Positions 61,215 through 64,000 of a stretch of 64,000 nucleotides of DNA are shown in pieces; position 1 is the stretch's first letter; every line of letters starts with the position of its first letter. The notes under the pieces are model-generated. The model ran no database searches. It was not told the DNA's origin and was given only the letters and a program-made list of their open reading frames with translations. The stretch is from contig CAMDNQ010000005.1 in the NCBI GenBank assembly GCA_945903265.1, forward strand, positions 1 to 64,000. The letters are read 5' to 3'. The stretch is from Candidatus Sulfopaludibacter sp. SbA3 (GTDB taxonomy: Bacteria > Acidobacteriota > Vicinamibacteria > Vicinamibacterales > UBA2999). Both the position numbers and the translations under genes were made by a program.

Positions 61215-61266
61215 TAACGCCTCACCCTTCGTGACCTTTGTGGCTAATCCTTTGTGTCCGTCGTGG
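61146..61266. repeat. CTTCGTG/CTTTGTG imperfect inverted repeat around a start codon
   Basis: Arm 61146-61195 (ACACAGGACAC...CACAAAGAACACGAAG...GAGGCG) and arm 61218-61266 (CGCCTC...CTTCGTGACCTTTGTGGC...TCGTGGC) are imperfect complements. The roughly 22-base T-rich loop contains the ATG (61214-61212) of the GDPD-PHP gene. The outer end touches the stop codon of the TonB receptor gene. Confidence 0.8.
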
Positions 61267-64000
61267 CTACCAGTCGAGGCGCACCGCGAACTGCATCACG
61301 CGCGGGTCGCCCGCGAGCGACGAGATCGATCCGGCATTCGACGCACGCACGTCGGAATTCGGATTGCCGAGATTCGCCCGGTCGAAGACGTTGAAGATGT
61401 CCCAGCGCAGCGTGACGCCCATCTGCGTCGACGCGGGAATCCGCCGCTGCAGGCTCATATCGAACGCCATGTAGCCGGGACCGTAGAGGCCGTTGCGACC
61501 TGCGTCGCCGAATACTCCCGCGGGAACAACCGCGAACGCCGTGGGATTGAACCAGCGCTCCACGGTCTCGTCCCCCTTGGGGTCGCCGACGAGGTTCGGC
61601 AGCCACTGCGCGCCTTCCAGCCCCGCACCGCCCCCCTGATTCACGGTGAACGGCCGGCCGGTCCTCGCGGTGTAGATGCCGCTCACCGTCCAGCCGCCGA
61701 GCAGGGCGGACGTGACGCGGTTCGCGCCGAACACCGGCACCTGCGCGACAAAGTTGGCGACGAACCGGTGGCGCACGTCGAAGTCGCTCGGTCCATCCCA
61801 CGACGCAATGTCGTTGCTGTTCTGCGGGCGGCCGGAGGTAGCGGCCAGGTGCTCCGGCGCCTCGTCGGTCGCCTTCGACAGCGTATAGGCGATGCGGAAG
61901 CTGTAGCCTTCGCTGAAACGTTTCTCGGCGGCGGCATCGACGCCGTAATAACGGGAATGGCCGGCCGGATCGCGCCATTGAATGTGGCCGAAGTTCGGAT
62001 ACGGACGCGCCCCGTTGCCGTTCAGCGGCTGATTCAGATTGCGCAGCACCGCGATGTTCCGGCCGTAGTTCCCGACCAGGTCGGCCGACACCACGAAGTT
62101 GCGAGCCAGCTGCTGCTCGATACCGGCGGCGAACTGGTCAAAACTGGCGCTCTCGCCGCCCGGACTGGCAGCACGGATCAACAGACGGCTGAGGACGATG
62201 TTCGACGGATCCAGGTAGTTGGCGGGAAAACCGTCACGCATGAACAACACCGGCACCGTTGCCGACGTCGTCGTCTGGTTGATGTTGCGGAGCCCCGGCG
62301 GGTTCAGCGCGAGCTGATCCTCCGATCCGATGCGATCGATCGAATTGAAGAACCGGCCGTAGCCTCCGCGCAGGACCGAGCGATCGCTGAGTTGATAGAC
62401 CAGCCCGACGCGCGGGCCGATGTTGTTCCGATCGGGCGTCACAAGCGCACGCACCTCGAGCGACGCGTCCGACGCGAACACGAGTGCCCCCGCCACAGGA
62501 TCGAAGTTCGCCATCCGGTTGTCCTGCTCGTACGACGGCGACATGAAGTCGTAGCGGAAGCCCAGGTTCACCGTCAGGCGGGGTGTGGCGCGCCAATCGT
62601 CCTGGACGAAGAAGGCATAGGCGTGGCGGCGCTGGTTCACCACGTGCACGTTCGAGAGCTCGGCCTGCCGCGCGTATCCGAGCATGAAGTCGGCGACGGC
62701 GCTGCCGGTGAACTGCCCGCTGAATCCGAGGTTCCCTCGAGTCGACGGAATGTCCACATACTCGTTGTTCATCGGCAGCATGATGTCGGCGCCGAGTTTC
62801 AGCGTGTGGCTCCCGCGCAGCCACGTGACCGTATCGAGGTACTGCACCTGGTCGGTGTGCTGATACTTCGGCATGAAGTTCGGGGATCCGAGACGAATGT
62901 GGCCTGAGATATCCACGCCGATGACGCCCCCGGCCACCGCCGGGTTGTCAGGCACGCCGGGAAACTGGAGCCCCACCGTGCCGAACGGATCCTGCTGCCC
63001 ATCCGAAATGCCGCGTGCCCACGAAATCCGCGCCTCGTTGATGAGCGCGGGCCCGAGGACCTTCGTCCAGCCACCGACAGTGCTGTGCGACTTCAGGAAG
63101 TTGCGGCCCCACGCGGACGTCGACGTGCCGTCGAGCGTGCCGCCGAAGAACCCGGGCACGAACCGCGTGCGGTCCGAAAAGATGTAGCGGACGAATACGC
63201 TGTCGTTGTCGCCGGGTCGAACGTCCACCTTGCCCAGATAGCGCTCACCGTTGTCCTCGACATTCGGCTGGCGGATGAAGTTGTTGTTCCCCGCCGCGTT
63301 CGGCACCGGAATCATCGCCATGAGCTGCCGGGCAATCGGGTCGATGCGATCCTGCGGGATCGTGTTGCCCGCAAACGGCAGCCCCGTCAGCGGATCGCGA
63401 ACTGCCGACGAGAACACGCCGGCCCGTTCCTCGTTCGTCATCACCCGGCCGGTGCGCAGCACGCCCTGCGTGATGCGCGTCGCCTCGACGTCGAAGAAGA
63501 AGAACGCGCGATTCCGCACGATCGGACCGCCCACGTTCGCGCCGAACTGATTCTGTTCGTTGGTCGGCTTCGACTGGCCGGCGCGCTTCGCAAAGAAGTT
63601 GTTGGCGTCGAACTTGTCGTTCCGCACGTAGTCGTATGCAGTGCCGGAGAACCGGTTGGTTCCGGACTTGGTGGTCACGATGATCGCGCCTCCCGGAGCC
63701 CGCCCGAATTCGGCGGTAAACGGGCTGGTGACCACGCGGAACTCGCCCACCGCGTCGATCGACGGCCGTGACACCTGAGTGCTCAGCTCCTGCACGTTCG
63801 TCGAGATGGAGTTGTTGTCGACGCCGTCGAGCAGGAAGTTGTTCTGCAGCGAACGGTTGCCGTGAACGCTCACTCCGCCGGTGCGGCCCGCGTTCGTCGT
63901 TCCCGTCTGCTCCGTGTAGCGATCGCCCTGGACGCCGGGCAAGGTAAACAGCAGGTCGTCCCAGTTGCGGATCGCCAGTGGCAGGTTCGCGAGCTCCATC
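61267..64000 (-). CDS. TonB-dependent receptor, N-terminus beyond the window
   Basis: At least 910 residues are present: a plug region ('GVSVHGNRSLQNNFLLDGVDNNSIS' in pieces, 'EFGRAPGGAIIVTTKSGTNRFSGTAYDY') and a full barrel ending 'VMQFAVRLDW'. The reading frame continues past 64000, where the signal peptide and carboxypeptidase-regulatory-like domain are expected. The 'PIVRNRAFFFFDVEATR' block is typical of Oar-like acidobacterial receptors. The stop lies at the outer edge of the 61146-61266 repeat. Substrate is unknown. Confidence 0.9.
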   Translation of the reverse strand, partial: MELANLPLAIRNWDDLLFTLPGVQGDRYTEQTGTTNAGRTGGVSVHGNRSLQNNFLLDGVDNNSISTNVQELSTQVSRPSIDAVGEFRVVTSPFTAEFGRAPGGAIIVTTKSGTNRFSGTAYDYVRNDKFDANNFFAKRAGQSKPTNEQNQFGANVGGPIVRNRAFFFFDVEATRITQGVLRTGRVMTNEERAGVFSSAVRDPLTGLPFAGNTIPQDRIDPIARQLMAMIPVPNAAGNNNFIRQPNVEDNGERYLGKVDVRPGDNDSVFVRYIFSDRTRFVPGFFGGTLDGTSTSAWGRNFLKSHSTVGGWTKVLGPALINEARISWARGISDGQQDPFGTVGLQFPGVPDNPAVAGGVIGVDISGHIRLGSPNFMPKYQHTDQVQYLDTVTWLRGSHTLKLGADIMLPMNNEYVDIPSTRGNLGFSGQFTGSAVADFMLGYARQAELSNVHVVNQRRHAYAFFVQDDWRATPRLTVNLGFRYDFMSPSYEQDNRMANFDPVAGALVFASDASLEVRALVTPDRNNIGPRVGLVYQLSDRSVLRGGYGRFFNSIDRIGSEDQLALNPPGLRNINQTTTSATVPVLFMRDGFPANYLDPSNIVLSRLLIRAASPGGESASFDQFAAGIEQQLARNFVVSADLVGNYGRNIAVLRNLNQPLNGNGARPYPNFGHIQWRDPAGHSRYYGVDAAAEKRFSEGYSFRIAYTLSKATDEAPEHLAATSGRPQNSNDIASWDGPSDFDVRHRFVANFVAQVPVFGANRVTSALLGGWTVSGIYTARTGRPFTVNQGGGAGLEGAQWLPNLVGDPKGDETVERWFNPTAFAVVPAGVFGDAGRNGLYGPGYMAFDMSLQRRIPASTQMGVTLRWDIFNVFDRANLGNPNSDVRASNAGSISSLAGDPRVMQFAVRLDW

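Noticed and set aside
61009-62907. 632-codon plus-strand frame over the GDPD-PHP and TonB genes
   Set aside because: It crosses two well-supported minus-strand genes and a repeat, and shows no domain.
1-64000. Insertion sequences, prophage or integrative element
   Set aside because: No transposase, integrase, phage structural gene or attachment-site duplication was recognised, despite the tRNA at the left edge.

Overview
The window (about 65% G+C, dense, mostly single-copy genes) reads like the chromosome of a Gram-negative, probably aerobic soil or sediment bacterium. Large TonB-dependent receptors with an N-terminal carboxypeptidase-regulatory-like domain, a DUF6152 protein, 'RPDLTGTW'-type secreted proteins, PhoX, an ImuA-ImuB-DnaE2 cassette and many short interspersed repeats together suggest Acidobacteriota, most likely Vicinamibacteria. 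This is inference from gene content; no rRNA is present.

Layout. 1-4.2 kb: the 3' end of an initiator tRNA, a PhnB-like VOC protein, a SUI1/YciH factor, an orphan solute-binding protein, and a two-gene operon of a double-cupin protein and a TRIP13/Pch2-type AAA+ ATPase with a histidine-rich tail. 4.3-9.4 kb: a TonB receptor with three small secreted proteins. 9.4-13.8 kb: a lone receiver protein, MsrPQ methionine sulfoxide repair, a degenerate histidine kinase and a secreted protein. 14.2-22 kb: an exopolysaccharide block (GT4, heparinase II/III-like, lipoprotein, asparagine synthase, AlgD-like dehydrogenase). 22-25 kb: SpoIID-like, SET-domain and PLD-like genes. 25-32 kb: a c-type-haem/Vgb fusion, then a minus-strand operon of Gfo/Idh/MocA, GMC, VOC, ROK and SulP. 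32-34.5 kb: TerB-like, YaeQ, ModA-like and four-helix-bundle genes. 34.5-40 kb: imuA-imuB-dnaE2. 40-43 kb: MFS, BamA/TamA-like and glycine-zipper genes. 43-59 kb: two PhoB-type regulators, a PhoR-type kinase, DDAH, a TonB receptor operon, PhoX, GDPD, ArsC, alkaline phosphatase and RMD1. This looks like a phosphate-starvation island, and 11-bp-spaced direct repeats resembling PHO boxes precede several of its genes. 59-64 kb: a GDPD-PHP fusion and a truncated TonB receptor.

The strongest unusual signal is a population of heptanucleotide tandem arrays (GGGATCA/GGGATCG/GGGATCC, TTGGTGG, GGTAGTC, GATTGAT, GCACCAG, CCCAAGT types) plus CTTCGTG-type inverted repeats. They fill intergenic gaps, supply stop codons, lie in frame inside dnaE2, imuB and the heparinase gene, and encode signal peptides. 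In two genes the start codon lies in the loop of a long repeat hairpin. The second signal is the double-cupin/TRIP13-like pair, which has no HORMA or CBASS partner in the window.
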